Source: Gemmatimonadota bacterium
Lineage (GTDB): Bacteria; Gemmatimonadota; Gemmatimonadetes; Gemmatimonadales; GWC2-71-9
DNA length: 64,000 bases
Reading direction: 5' to 3'
Assembly (NCBI GenBank): GCA_029863245.1
Contig: JAOTVV010000003.1
Span: 146,591-210,590 of the forward strand
In this document: positions 26,257 to 34,888 of the stretch, piece by piece
Numbering within the stretch: position 1 is the stretch's first letter
How the letters are laid out: each line of letters begins with the position of its first letter
Notes under the pieces: model-generated
What the model saw: the letters and a program-made list of their open reading frames with translations, nothing else
Told to the model about the DNA's origin: nothing
Database searches by the model: none
Translations under genes and position numbers: made by a program

Positions 26257-27306
26257 GTGAAGACCGTCAAGTTACCCAGGCGGAAGCTGGATTTCTTCGC
26301 ATCGGTGCTCCAGCGGTTCGGAGAGCTGCATGCGCCCGTGGCCCGCAACGGGCACTTTGTGTTCCAGCGGGTTCGCCGCTGGTCCGAGGCCAGGCTCGAG
26401 TATACGCGGACGGAGCTGCCGCCCAAGAAGTACTTCCTGCCGCCGCGCGAAACGCTGTTCCGCTTTACGCCCGGGAAGGGCTACGTCCCCGAGTCCGAAG
26501 ACCTGGACCGCCGGATCGTGCTCCTGGGCGTGCACGCCTGCGACATCTATTCGCTGAACATCCTCGATCTGGTCTTCAACGGGAAGTACCCCGATCCGTA
26601 CTACCAGACCCGACGCCGGAACATCGCGCTCATCGGCGTGGACTGCATCCCGGACCAGCGCTGCTTCTGCCGCTCGATGCGCGCGGATACGGTCGAACAG
26701 GGGTTCGACCTGTTCTTCTACGACATCGGCGACTACTACCTCACGCTCGTCGGGACCGCCCTCGGCGACGACATGGTGCTGGCGGCCGGCGAGCTATTCG
26801 AGTCGGTGACACCGGATGACGTCGCCGAATACAAGCGGCGCTCGCAGGAGCGGCACCAGCGGTTCCAGCTCGACGTCGAGATCCGCGATCTCCCCGAGAT
26901 CTTCGAGATGGAGTACGGCAGCGAGATCTGGGAGGAGCTGGGCGCGAAGTGCCTCTCGTGCGGCAGCTGCAGCATGGTGTGCCCGACCTGCTACTGCTAC
27001 GACGTCGCCGACGAGACGCAGCTGGGGTCGACGGCCGGCCGGCGGGTGCGCACCTGGGACTCGTGTCTCTTCGCCACGCACGCGGCCGTCGCGGGCGGGG
27101 AGAACTTCCGGCACTCCCGCGCCAGCCGCGTGAAGTTCCGTTTCTATCACAAGCAGCGCGGGTTCGTGGCGGAGTACGGGCGGCCGAGCTGCGTCGGATG
27201 CGGGCGGTGCTCAGCGGTCTGTCCGGTCGGGATCGACATAATCGAGGTAATCAACCGATTGCGCGGTGTGGAGTATGCCGAGACCGAGCACGCTGCGACT
27301 CGCTAG
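26257..27306 (+). CDS. hydB: [NiFe] hydrogenase group 3b, beta subunit (iron-sulfur)
   Basis: Electron-transfer subunit of a sulfhydrogenase-like cytoplasmic hydrogenase, 349 residues. The GTG at 26257 gives KTVKLPRRKLDFFASVLQRF, matching the family start. Family phrases include RRIVLLGVHACDIYSLNILD, YPDPYYQTRRRNI and PDQRCFCRSM. Two [4Fe-4S] motifs lie near the C-terminus: CLSCGSCSMVCPTCYCYDV and CVGCGRCSAVCPVGID. It passes electrons between the hydrogenase module and the flavin subunit encoded next. It is the first gene of the operon; the gamma-subunit start overlaps its end. Confidence 0.93.
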   Translation: MKTVKLPRRKLDFFASVLQRFGELHAPVARNGHFVFQRVRRWSEARLEYTRTELPPKKYFLPPRETLFRFTPGKGYVPESEDLDRRIVLLGVHACDIYSLNILDLVFNGKYPDPYYQTRRRNIALIGVDCIPDQRCFCRSMRADTVEQGFDLFFYDIGDYYLTLVGTALGDDMVLAAGELFESVTPDDVAEYKRRSQERHQRFQLDVEIRDLPEIFEMEYGSEIWEELGAKCLSCGSCSMVCPTCYCYDVADETQLGSTAGRRVRTWDSCLFATHAAVAGGENFRHSRASRVKFRFYHKQRGFVAEYGRPSCVGCGRCSAVCPVGIDIIEVINRLRGVEYAETEHAATR

Positions 27307-28216
27307 GGACTGGGGCGGCGAAGAGGCGGTCGCGGTGCCGCCGTTCACGGCAGCGCCCGCGACGCACGAGTACGAGCCCCTGCTCGAGGCCAACCCGTAC
27401 CAGCCGCATCTCGCCCGGCTCGTGCGGGTCTTCAAGATGGTGGAGAACAACTGGCTCTTCACCTTCCGATTTCTGGACGAGCAGCTCGCCCGCGGATTCC
27501 GGCACCGGCCGGGGCAGTTCGTGATGCTCAGCGTGCCGGGGGCGGGGGAGGCGCCCATATCGATCTCCTCCTCGCCGACGCGGCCGGGGGTGCTGGAGCT
27601 GTGCGTGCGCCGCGTGGGCCGCGTGACCGGCGCGCTCTACCGGCTCGAGGCGAACGACGTCGTGGGCATCCGTGGTCCGTACGGCAACGGATTCCCCGTC
27701 GACCGGATCCGCGGCAACGATCTGCTCATCGCGGCCGGGGGCCTCGGCATGGCCCCGTTGCGGTCGCTGCTCTGGTACGCAATCGACCACCGCGACCTGT
27801 TCCGGTCGATTACGCTGATGTACGGCGCCCGCACGCCGGACCGCATGCTCTTTCGCGACGAGCTGGTGTCGCTCCTCGACCGCACCGACCTGCGCTGCCT
27901 GCTCTGCGTGGACGCGGACCCGAGCGGCACGTGGCAGGCCCGCGTCTGCCAGCTGCCCGGCCTGTTCGAGCGAGTCGAGGCGGACCCGACCACGACGTAC
28001 GCCGCCGTCTGCGGGCCACCGGTGGTGTACCGCTTCGTGCTCCAGCACCTGCTGGCCCTGGGGTTCCCCAAGGACCGGATCCTCATGTCGCTCGAGCGCC
28101 GCATGAAGTGCGGGGTCGGCAAATGCGGGCATTGCAGCGTGGGCTACAAGTACACCTGTATGCACGGCCCGATCTTCACGTACTGGGACGCCATCAACCT
28201 GCCCGAGATCGTCTGA
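27275..28216 (+). CDS. hydG: [NiFe] hydrogenase group 3b, gamma subunit (FAD/NAD(P) oxidoreductase)
   Basis: The diaphorase subunit that exchanges electrons with NAD(P)H. It has an FAD-binding barrel (RHRPGQFVMLSVPG, then APISISSSP) and an NAD(P) domain beginning LLIAAGGLGMAPLRSLLWYA. The C-terminal iron-sulfur cysteines are in ERRMKCGVGKCGHCSVGYKY. The ATG at 27275 overlaps the beta-subunit gene by 32 bases. A GTG at 27335 with an AAGAGG site eight bases upstream would start closer to the conserved NPYQPHLARLVRV and may be the real start. It is followed after ten bases by the small-subunit gene. Confidence 0.93.
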   Translation: MPRPSTLRLARDWGGEEAVAVPPFTAAPATHEYEPLLEANPYQPHLARLVRVFKMVENNWLFTFRFLDEQLARGFRHRPGQFVMLSVPGAGEAPISISSSPTRPGVLELCVRRVGRVTGALYRLEANDVVGIRGPYGNGFPVDRIRGNDLLIAAGGLGMAPLRSLLWYAIDHRDLFRSITLMYGARTPDRMLFRDELVSLLDRTDLRCLLCVDADPSGTWQARVCQLPGLFERVEADPTTTYAAVCGPPVVYRFVLQHLLALGFPKDRILMSLERRMKCGVGKCGHCSVGYKYTCMHGPIFTYWDAINLPEIV

Positions 28217-28226
28217 GGAGGCGGCC

Positions 28227-28997
28227 ATGCAAGCGACCAAACCGACCGTCGGGATCTTCGGGCTCACCGGCTGCGCCGGCGATCAACTGGTGATCCTGAA
28301 CTGCGAAGACGAGCTGCTGTCCCTCGTGGACGTGGTCGACATCCGCGACTTCCTCATGGCCGCGTCCGGGGGCGACGAGTTCTCGACCCTGGACATCGCC
28401 TTCGTGGAGGGCGCGGTCATGACGCGCCGCGATGAGGAAAAGCTGCAGCGCATCCGGCGGCGGGCCAAGGCACTCGTAGCCATCGGCACCTGCGCCCTGC
28501 AGGGCGGCGTGCCGGCGATGGCCGACGGGCTCGACTGGCCGTCGGCCGTGCGTGACGTGTACGGCCCCGAGGGAGACGGGTTCGATGCGTTGCCTGCCCG
28601 GGCGCTGCACGAGTGCGTCGAGGTCGACTTCAGCCTTCCGGGCTGTCCCATCGAGAAGCACGAGTTCCTCGGCGCGGTGGCCGACCTGCTGAACGGCAAT
28701 CCGCCGCAGCTGCCGACGTACGCGGTGTGCACCGAGTGCAAGATGCGGGAGTGCGACTGCCTGCTCGTCGATCAGGGCAGGTTCTGCCACGGACCGCTCA
28801 CCCGCGCCGGCTGCCGGGCCCGTTGCCCGTCCTACGCCGTCCCGTGCGTGGGATGCCGGGGGCCCGTACCCGATCCGAACCTGGGATCGGCGATGGACGT
28901 CTACACATCCAAGGGGTGGTCGCCTGAGGAGGTGGTCCAGCGGCTCCGTACGTTCGGTCCGCTGCCCACCCCCGTTCCGGCAGGGGAGGCGGCATGA
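28227..28997 (+). CDS. hydD: [NiFe] hydrogenase group 3b, delta (small) subunit
   Basis: Small subunit carrying the electron relay from the active site, 256 residues, ATG with a strong GAGGAGG site. It shows GIFGLTGCAGDQL (proximal cluster cysteine), AIGTCALQGGVPA and SLPGCPIEKHEF, as in hydrogenase small subunits. The C-terminal half supplies the further cysteines: CTECKMRECDC, CHGPLTRAGCRARCPSY and CVGCRGPVPDP. No twin-arginine signal is present, in agreement with a cytoplasmic enzyme. The stop overlaps the start of the large-subunit gene by four bases. Confidence 0.94.
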   Translation: MQATKPTVGIFGLTGCAGDQLVILNCEDELLSLVDVVDIRDFLMAASGGDEFSTLDIAFVEGAVMTRRDEEKLQRIRRRAKALVAIGTCALQGGVPAMADGLDWPSAVRDVYGPEGDGFDALPARALHECVEVDFSLPGCPIEKHEFLGAVADLLNGNPPQLPTYAVCTECKMRECDCLLVDQGRFCHGPLTRAGCRARCPSYAVPCVGCRGPVPDPNLGSAMDVYTSKGWSPEEVVQRLRTFGPLPTPVPAGEAA

Positions 28998-30307
28998 CGC
29001 GCACCATTCGAGTCGAGCACCTCGCACGGGTCGAGGGGCACGGCGGGATCACGGTCACGCTCGACGGCGAGCGGGTGGAGTCGGTGCACTTCGATGTTAT
29101 CGAGGGCGCCCGGCTGCTCGAGCGGCTCGTACGCAGTCGGCGGTACGACGAGATCGCGCCGATCGTCTCGCGCATCTGCGCCATCTGCTCCGCGGCCCAC
29201 TCGCTGACATCGCTGCAGGCCACCGAGGCGGCCCTCGGGATCGAGGTGAGCCCCACGACCAGGCTGCTCCGGGACCTGATGCTGCGGGGGGAGAACATCG
29301 AGAGCCACGCGCTGCACATCTTCCTCCTGGCGGCGCCGGACTACCTCGACTATCCGAGCGCCATCGCCATGGCCGGCCGGCACCGCGACGCGGTCGCACT
29401 CGGCCTCCGCCTCAAGAGGCTCGGCAACATGATCCAGGAAGTGCTCGGCGGGCGGGCCATCCACCCGGTGAACGCGGTGGTCGGCGGCTTCGGCCACCCA
29501 CCGAGCACCGAGGAGCTCGTCGCGCTCGAGGACGCGCTGGAGAGCGGCGTGTCGGATGCGCTCACGGCGACCGAGTTCGTGGCGTCGCTCCCCACGGCGG
29601 ACTTCTGCGATACCGAGACGACGTTCGCCGCGCTGGAGACGCCCGAGCGCTACGGCTACGCCGACGGGAAGCACATCACCGTCCGGCGCAGCGGCACCGC
29701 ACAGCGGATCCCGATCGCCGACTACCGCTCGCTGACCAACGAGCGCGTGGTGCCGCACTCGCACGCCAAGCACAGCCTCTATGATGAGCAACCGTTCATG
29801 GTCGGCGCCCTGGCGCGGCTCGCGGTGAACGGAGGGGGGCTCACGGAGGCCGCCCGCAGCGTGATGCGCACGCTCGAGCTGCAGCTGCCGTCCCGCAACC
29901 CGATGGACAACAACAAGGCGCAAACGGTCGAGCTGATCCTCGACATCGAGCTGGCACTTGGGATCGTGCGGCGCCTGCTGAGCACCGACCTGCACGATAC
30001 CGCGCCGGCCCCGATCGTTCCGCGCGCGGGCACCGGCACGGCGGTCACGGAGGCACCACGCGGGCTGCTCGTGCACAGCTATACCTACGACGCCGACGGA
30101 CGGATCGCGCGGGCGGACGTCATCACGCCCACCGCGATGAATGCGGCCAGCCTCGAGCATCACTTCCAGGACGCGGTGACGCGTGGCGCCGCCCTGGATG
30201 ACGCGGCGCTGCGAAAGCGGCTCGAAATGATCGCCCGGGCGTACGACCCGTGCATCTCGTGCTCCGTGCACCTGATCCGGCGCCGGTTTGAAGGGAGAAG
30301 GCCATGA
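28994..30307 (+). CDS. hydA: [NiFe] hydrogenase group 3b, alpha (large) catalytic subunit
   Basis: Catalytic subunit binding the nickel-iron centre, 437 residues. The N-terminal L1 motif is SRICAICSAAH (Cys62 and Cys65) and the C-terminal L2 motif is YDPCISCSVH (Cys420 and Cys423), giving all four metal ligands. The N-terminal HLARVEGHGG is also typical. Eleven residues follow His426 (LIRRRFEGRRP); these may be removed by the protease encoded at 34273. Group 3b enzymes oxidise H2 with NADP+, evolve H2 as an electron sink, and in some cases reduce sulfur. It is translationally coupled on both sides: its ATG overlaps the small subunit and its stop overlaps a response-regulator gene. Confidence 0.95.
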   Translation: MTRTIRVEHLARVEGHGGITVTLDGERVESVHFDVIEGARLLERLVRSRRYDEIAPIVSRICAICSAAHSLTSLQATEAALGIEVSPTTRLLRDLMLRGENIESHALHIFLLAAPDYLDYPSAIAMAGRHRDAVALGLRLKRLGNMIQEVLGGRAIHPVNAVVGGFGHPPSTEELVALEDALESGVSDALTATEFVASLPTADFCDTETTFAALETPERYGYADGKHITVRRSGTAQRIPIADYRSLTNERVVPHSHAKHSLYDEQPFMVGALARLAVNGGGLTEAARSVMRTLELQLPSRNPMDNNKAQTVELILDIELALGIVRRLLSTDLHDTAPAPIVPRAGTGTAVTEAPRGLLVHSYTYDADGRIARADVITPTAMNAASLEHHFQDAVTRGAALDDAALRKRLEMIARAYDPCISCSVHLIRRRFEGRRP

Positions 30308-30705
30308 CCCCAAGGAAGACGGTTCTCGTGATCGACGACGACGCGGACTTCCAGATGTCGGTCGGATCGCTGCTGGAGGTCGAGGGCTACGACGTCGTCG
30401 CGGCGGCGTCCGGCCGGGAGGGACTGCGCAAGCTGCTGGAGGTGCGTCCCGACGTCGTGCTGCTCGACGTCATGATGGAGAGCACCACCGAGGGCTACGG
30501 CGTGAGTGAGCGGATCAAGTACGGCGAGGAGTATGCCGCCGTCCGCGACGTCCCGGTCCTGATGGTCTCCTCGATCCAGGAGTCGCCCGACGAGCGGTTC
30601 CCGCGGTCACCAGAGGTCGAGATGATCCGGCCTGACCGCTACCTCACGAAGCCGCTCGACATCCCGCGCTTCCTGGAGATCCTCGCCAAGGCGGCGCGCC
30701 GGTAG
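30304..30705 (+). CDS. Stand-alone response regulator receiver protein
   Basis: A 133-residue protein made only of a receiver domain. It has the acidic pocket IDDDAD (residues 10-15), phospho-acceptor Asp55 in VVLLDVMME and the lysine in RYLTKPLD. There is no output domain. The insertion ESTTEGYGVSERIKYGEEYA after the acceptor is longer than in CheY-like proteins; the receiver encoded at 31866 shares this style (DVMMGDRTEGL). Its ATG overlaps the hydrogenase large-subunit stop, so it is made together with the enzyme. It probably passes phosphate between the two kinases of this locus or acts by protein contact. Confidence 0.92.
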   Translation: MTPRKTVLVIDDDADFQMSVGSLLEVEGYDVVAAASGREGLRKLLEVRPDVVLLDVMMESTTEGYGVSERIKYGEEYAAVRDVPVLMVSSIQESPDERFPRSPEVEMIRPDRYLTKPLDIPRFLEILAKAARR

Positions 30706-30732
30706 GATCGCGCCGCCCCAGGGAGGTACCTG

Positions 30733-31869
30733 ATGACCGAGCAGGACGTACACGACACCATAGTCGTCATCGACGACGACTATGCGATGCGGCTCTCCTG
30801 CGAGCAGATCCTCGGCAAAAGCGGGTACGGCGTTCGGAGCTACGAGGACGGCGCCCGCGGACTCGAGGGCGTCGCGGAGTTGAAGCCGTCGCTCGTCGTC
30901 GTCGACCTCAAGATGCCCGGCCTGTCGGGGATCGAGGTCATCCCCCGCATCCACGAGATCGACCCCGGCATCGTCATCGTCGTCATCACCGGCTATGCCA
31001 CGATCGGCACGGCCGTCGACGCCATGAAGGCCGGGGCGTACGACTTCCTTCCCAAGCCGTTCTCGCCGGACGAGCTCAGGCTGATCGTACGCCGCGGGCT
31101 CGAGCGCCGCCGCTTGGTGGCGGAGTCGCAACAGGCCGAGATCGAACGCGAGCTGATGAAGCGCCGGTTCGTCACCTTCGTCTCCCATCAGCTCAAGACC
31201 CCCCTCGTCGCCGTGCACCAGTTCCTGGAGGTGCTGCAGCGCCTCGGCGACAACGCCGACGCGAGTGCGAAGCGGCGCGAGTGGACCGAGCGCTGCCTCG
31301 TCCGCACCACGGAGATGAGGACGCTGATCAACAACTGGCTCACCCTGTCGCAGCTCGGGGGGGGCACGCTGTCGCGGCACCGGGTCGACCTCGATGTGCG
31401 GGAGCTGCTCGCGCACGTCGTGGGCGAGCATGCGGAATCCGCGGCGCGGCAGGACATCCGGCTGGAGCTGACGCCGGGAGTGCCGCTGCCGGTGCATGGG
31501 GACCGCACGTGCCTCAGCGTGCTGTTCGAGAACCTCATCGCCAACGCCGTGAAGTACAACCGCCCCGGCGGTAGCGTGCGCGTCGAGGGGACGGTCGACA
31601 GCGGCGAGGTCGTCGTCGCGGTGACCGACACCGGGCTCGGGATCCCGGCCGGCGATCTCCCGTACCTGTTCGACGAGTTCTACCGCGTGCGGCGCTCGGG
31701 CGACGAGACCCTCACCGGCACCGGCCTCGGCCTTCCCATCTCCCGGCGGGTCGCACTCGAGATGGGTGGGGCGATCGAGGTCGAGAGCACCGAAGGTGCC
31801 GGGTCCACGTTCCGCGTGCGCCTGCCGAGCTGTCCGGCGCCCTCCTCCAAAACGGAGCCGATCCGATGA
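30733..31869 (+). CDS. Hybrid receiver-histidine kinase
   Basis: A soluble 378-residue protein with a receiver domain first (acidic pocket VIDDDYAM; Asp58 in VVVDLKMPGLSGIEV; KPFSPDEL) and a histidine kinase second. The kinase has the H-box FVSHQLKTPLVAVH, N-box LFENLIANAVKYNRPGG, and G boxes DTGLGIP and GTGLGLPISRRV. There is no membrane helix and no PAS or GAF sensor, so the input must be phosphorylation of its own receiver or contact with another protein. It is preceded by GGGAGGT and overlaps the following receiver gene by four bases. Its place in the hydrogenase operon suggests it relays a signal about H2 or redox state; this is inference. Confidence 0.92.
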   Translation: MTEQDVHDTIVVIDDDYAMRLSCEQILGKSGYGVRSYEDGARGLEGVAELKPSLVVVDLKMPGLSGIEVIPRIHEIDPGIVIVVITGYATIGTAVDAMKAGAYDFLPKPFSPDELRLIVRRGLERRRLVAESQQAEIERELMKRRFVTFVSHQLKTPLVAVHQFLEVLQRLGDNADASAKRREWTERCLVRTTEMRTLINNWLTLSQLGGGTLSRHRVDLDVRELLAHVVGEHAESAARQDIRLELTPGVPLPVHGDRTCLSVLFENLIANAVKYNRPGGSVRVEGTVDSGEVVVAVTDTGLGIPAGDLPYLFDEFYRVRRSGDETLTGTGLGLPISRRVALEMGGAIEVESTEGAGSTFRVRLPSCPAPSSKTEPIR

Positions 31870-32258
31870 CGCGTGGCTACCGCATCCTGATTGTGGACGA
31901 CGACGCGGACTACGTCGCCGCCGTCGGCGCCTATCTCGAGGCCAACGGCTTCACCGTCGTCACGGCGGCCAACGGACAGGAGGGGCTCCGGATGGCCGCG
32001 CGGCACCGCCCGGCACTGATCATCATGGACGTGATGATGGGCGATCGGACGGAGGGACTCTTCGCCGTGAACGAGCTGCGGCGGCTGCCCGGGCTGGAAC
32101 GAACGCCGATCATCGTGGCGAGTGCTCTGTACACCACGGAGCCCGAGTTCACGGTGCCCCCCGAGGCGGAGTGGCTCGCTGGCGCCACCTTCCTGGGGAA
32201 GCCGGTGGATCTCTCCGTGCTGCTGGAGCGCATCAACACGCTGCTCGACATGGGCTGA
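31866..32258 (+). CDS. Stand-alone response regulator receiver protein
   Basis: A 130-residue receiver domain with IVDDDADY, phospho-acceptor in LIIMDVMMGDRTEGL and the lysine in ATFLGKPVDLSVL. Like the one at 30304 it has no effector domain, and the two resemble each other around the acceptor, so they are probably duplicates. It lies between the two kinase genes with four-base overlap upstream and an 11-base gap downstream. The likely role is phosphate shuttle or sink. Confidence 0.92.
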   Translation: MTRGYRILIVDDDADYVAAVGAYLEANGFTVVTAANGQEGLRMAARHRPALIIMDVMMGDRTEGLFAVNELRRLPGLERTPIIVASALYTTEPEFTVPPEAEWLAGATFLGKPVDLSVLLERINTLLDMG

Positions 32259-32269
32259 CCGGGACCGCG

Positions 32270-34273
32270 ATGCCGCTCGACGAGACGCTGCGCCGCCTGT
32301 CGCTCAAGACCCGCCTGATCATCAGCTACCTGGTGATCCTGGCGGTCGGCGGGCTCGTCACCTCGATCGTCGGGTCCTGGATCGTCAGCACGACGATCAT
32401 GCGCCAGGCGCAGCGCACGGCCGAGCACGACCTCGCGACCGCCCGCATCATCTTCCAGGACCGCGTCGCATCGATCGGCCGCACCGTCCAGCTCGCGGTC
32501 ACCGGGGCGGGCGTCGTCGACTGCGCGGTCCGGGGTGAGTGCGCCTCGGCGGGCAACCACCTCACCGGCGTCCGCGGCGAGACGTTGCTGGACTTCCTCA
32601 CGATCGCCGACGCGCGCGGCGTGGTCCGGCTGCGCACGGCGCCGACGCGTGGCGTCGGCGACACGGTGACAGTTCTGCCGCTCGTGCGGGAGGCGCTCGC
32701 CGGCGACGTCGTGGCCTCCTCCGAGATCCTCACCGCGGACCAGCTGGAACGCGAGGCGCCCGACCTCGGCGGCCAGGTGCGCATGCGCCTCGTGGAGACG
32801 CCACGGGCAGTGCCAGGGCGTGATACCGTCCTCTCGTCGGGCCTCGTGATGATCGCAGCGGGACCCATCCGGGACGCCGGCGGTCGCGTTGTCGGAACCC
32901 TGTACGGCGGAGTCCTGGTGAACGGGCGCGAGGAGATGGTGGACCGCGTGTGGGAGCTGCTCTATCGCGGGGAGACCCATCGCGGCAAGCAGATCGGGAC
33001 GGTCACCGTCTTCCAGGGCGACGTGCGCGTCGCGACCAACGTGCGTACCGCGGACGGGGCCCGAGCCCTGGGCACCCGCGTGTCCGCCCCGGTCCACGAC
33101 GCCGTGCTGCTGCGCGGGGAGCGGTGGAGCAACCGGGCCTTCGTGGTGCAGGACTGGTATCTCAGCGTATACGAGCCGCTCCGGAACCACCGGAACGAGA
33201 TAGTCGGCATGCTCTACGTCGGTGTGCTCGAGAGCCGGTTCACGGCGATCCGCAACCGCGTGATCCTCTCCTTCTTCGGGATCGCGACGACCGGGTTCAT
33301 CCTGATCATCGCGATCACCTACGTGATGATCCGCAACATCACGCGCCCGATCGGCGAGATGGTGGCCGCCACCAGGAACATCAGCGCCGGACGCCTGGAC
33401 CAGGAAATTCAGGCAACCGCCCAGGGCGAGGTGGCGCTCCTCGCCGAGTCGTTCAACACGATGGCGAAGAGCCTGCGGCACATGAAGGACGATCTCGAGG
33501 AGTGGGGCCGGACCCTCGAGGAGAAGGTCAAGGAGCGCACCGACGAACTGGTGCGGATGCAGGCGCGCGTGGCGCAGTCGGAGCGGCTCGCGTCGCTGGG
33601 GATGCTGGCCGCCGGTGTGGCACACGAGATCAACAACCCGCTCGGCGGCATTCTCGCCCTGGCCGCCCTGACCGTGGAGGACCTGCCCGAGGGTCACGCC
33701 AATCGGCCGAACCTCGAGGAGGTCGTGCGGCAGGCGGAGCGGTGCCGCACCATCGTCCGGGGTTTGCTGGAGTTCTCACGGCAGTCCGAACTACACATGG
33801 AGGTGGTGGATCTCAACCGAGTGCTCGACGACACGCTCGCCCTGATCGCCAAGCAGGCGGCGTTCTTCAACGTTGAGCTGGTGCGCCACCAGGCAGATGG
33901 CCTGCCGCCAATTGCGGCGGATCAGTCGCAACTCTCCCAGGTGATCCTCAACCTCGTCGTGAACGCGGTCCAGGCGATGGAGGAGCGCGGCACCCTCACC
34001 ATCGCGACGCGCTATGACCCTGCGCACGATGCGGTCGAGATGGCATTCACGGACACCGGCCGCGGGATCGCGCCCGAGGATGTCGGCCGCGTGTTCGACC
34101 CCTTCTTCACGACCAAGACGAACGGGCAGGGGACTGGCCTGGGACTCTCGATCGCCTACGGCATCGTCACACGCCACCACGGCACCATCACCGTGGAGAG
34201 CGAGGTGGGCCGCGGTACCACCTTCCGGATCCGGCTGCCGGTGGGCGGAGCGGTGCCGGAGGCAGCGACTTGA
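32270..34273 (+). CDS. Membrane sensor histidine kinase with periplasmic Cache-type domain
   Basis: A 667-residue kinase. A transmembrane helix (LIISYLVILAVGGLVTSIVG) is followed by a periplasmic region of about 250 residues that fits a Cache sensor (RTVQLAVTGAGVVD early, VVGTLYGGVLVN and IVGMLYVGVLESRF late). A second helix near residue 340 (FFGIATTGFILIIAITYVMI), a HAMP linker (NITRPIGEMVAATRNISAG), a coiled coil, then the kinase: H-box AAGVAHEINNPLGGIL, N-box LNLVVNAVQAMEERG and G box GTGLGLSIAYGIV. The ATG at 32270 is used. Cache domains usually bind small organic ligands. Here it may feed the receivers encoded upstream. Its stop overlaps the hydrogenase protease start. Confidence 0.92.
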   Translation: MPLDETLRRLSLKTRLIISYLVILAVGGLVTSIVGSWIVSTTIMRQAQRTAEHDLATARIIFQDRVASIGRTVQLAVTGAGVVDCAVRGECASAGNHLTGVRGETLLDFLTIADARGVVRLRTAPTRGVGDTVTVLPLVREALAGDVVASSEILTADQLEREAPDLGGQVRMRLVETPRAVPGRDTVLSSGLVMIAAGPIRDAGGRVVGTLYGGVLVNGREEMVDRVWELLYRGETHRGKQIGTVTVFQGDVRVATNVRTADGARALGTRVSAPVHDAVLLRGERWSNRAFVVQDWYLSVYEPLRNHRNEIVGMLYVGVLESRFTAIRNRVILSFFGIATTGFILIIAITYVMIRNITRPIGEMVAATRNISAGRLDQEIQATAQGEVALLAESFNTMAKSLRHMKDDLEEWGRTLEEKVKERTDELVRMQARVAQSERLASLGMLAAGVAHEINNPLGGILALAALTVEDLPEGHANRPNLEEVVRQAERCRTIVRGLLEFSRQSELHMEVVDLNRVLDDTLALIAKQAAFFNVELVRHQADGLPPIAADQSQLSQVILNLVVNAVQAMEERGTLTIATRYDPAHDAVEMAFTDTGRGIAPEDVGRVFDPFFTTKTNGQGTGLGLSIAYGIVTRHHGTITVESEVGRGTTFRIRLPVGGAVPEAAT

Positions 34274-34752
34274 TGAGCGGGATCCTGATCCTCGGTGTGG
34301 GGAATCCACTGGCGGGTGACGACGGCATCGGAATGCACGTCGCCGAGGCGCTCATGGGAGACGACCGCCTGCCGCCCGCCACGGAGGTCCGTACCGCGGG
34401 GACCGATCTCCTGCGCCATGCCGATGCGATGCGGGGGCGCCGGCTCCTCGTCGTGCTCGACGCCATCCTCAGCGACGAGCCGCCCGGCACGCTCCAGGTA
34501 CTCGACGGCGACCTGTCGGATCTCGATGCGTACCAAGGCCACGCGCATCACCTCTCGGTGGTGCAGGCACTGGCGCTGCTGCGATCCGTCACGCCCGCTC
34601 TCGACGGCGTCGCCGTGATCGTGGCCGGTGTCACTGTCCCTGAGGTCCGGTCGGCGCACGGTCTGTCCGCCGCGCTGGCCGCCCTGGTGCCCCTGATTGC
34701 GGACGACGTGGTCGCGCTCGTGCGCGATCTTGCCGGCCCGGATCGCGCCTGA
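34273..34752 (+). CDS. Hydrogenase maturation endopeptidase
   Basis: Removes the C-terminal peptide of the hydrogenase large subunit after nickel insertion. It has 159 residues. The start motif ILILGVGNPLAGDDGIGMHV contains the Glu/Asp position that binds nickel in HybD/HycI/HoxW-type proteases. Asp in LLVVLDAILSDEPPG and His in GHAHHLSVV are the other expected ligands. The ATG at 34273 shares bases with the previous stop (TGATG); a TTG at 34270 is less likely. It is separated from hypB by 136 bases, the largest gap in the operon. Confidence 0.9.
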   Translation: MSGILILGVGNPLAGDDGIGMHVAEALMGDDRLPPATEVRTAGTDLLRHADAMRGRRLLVVLDAILSDEPPGTLQVLDGDLSDLDAYQGHAHHLSVVQALALLRSVTPALDGVAVIVAGVTVPEVRSAHGLSAALAALVPLIADDVVALVRDLAGPDRA

Positions 34753-34888
34753 GCGGGAACCGCCACTCGGGCACCCGCGAAAACACCACCGTCTCGTCGG
34801 TGAACTCCGTCGGCCGCGGCGCGCGGTTCCCGCGCCCGGAAGTGTGCGGCAACCACCCGACTTGCGTGGCTCAACCCGAGGTGACATA

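Noticed and set aside
31931..33697. 588-codon open frame on the minus strand
   Set aside because: Antisense to the receiver and Cache histidine kinase genes; no domain or ribosome-binding site.
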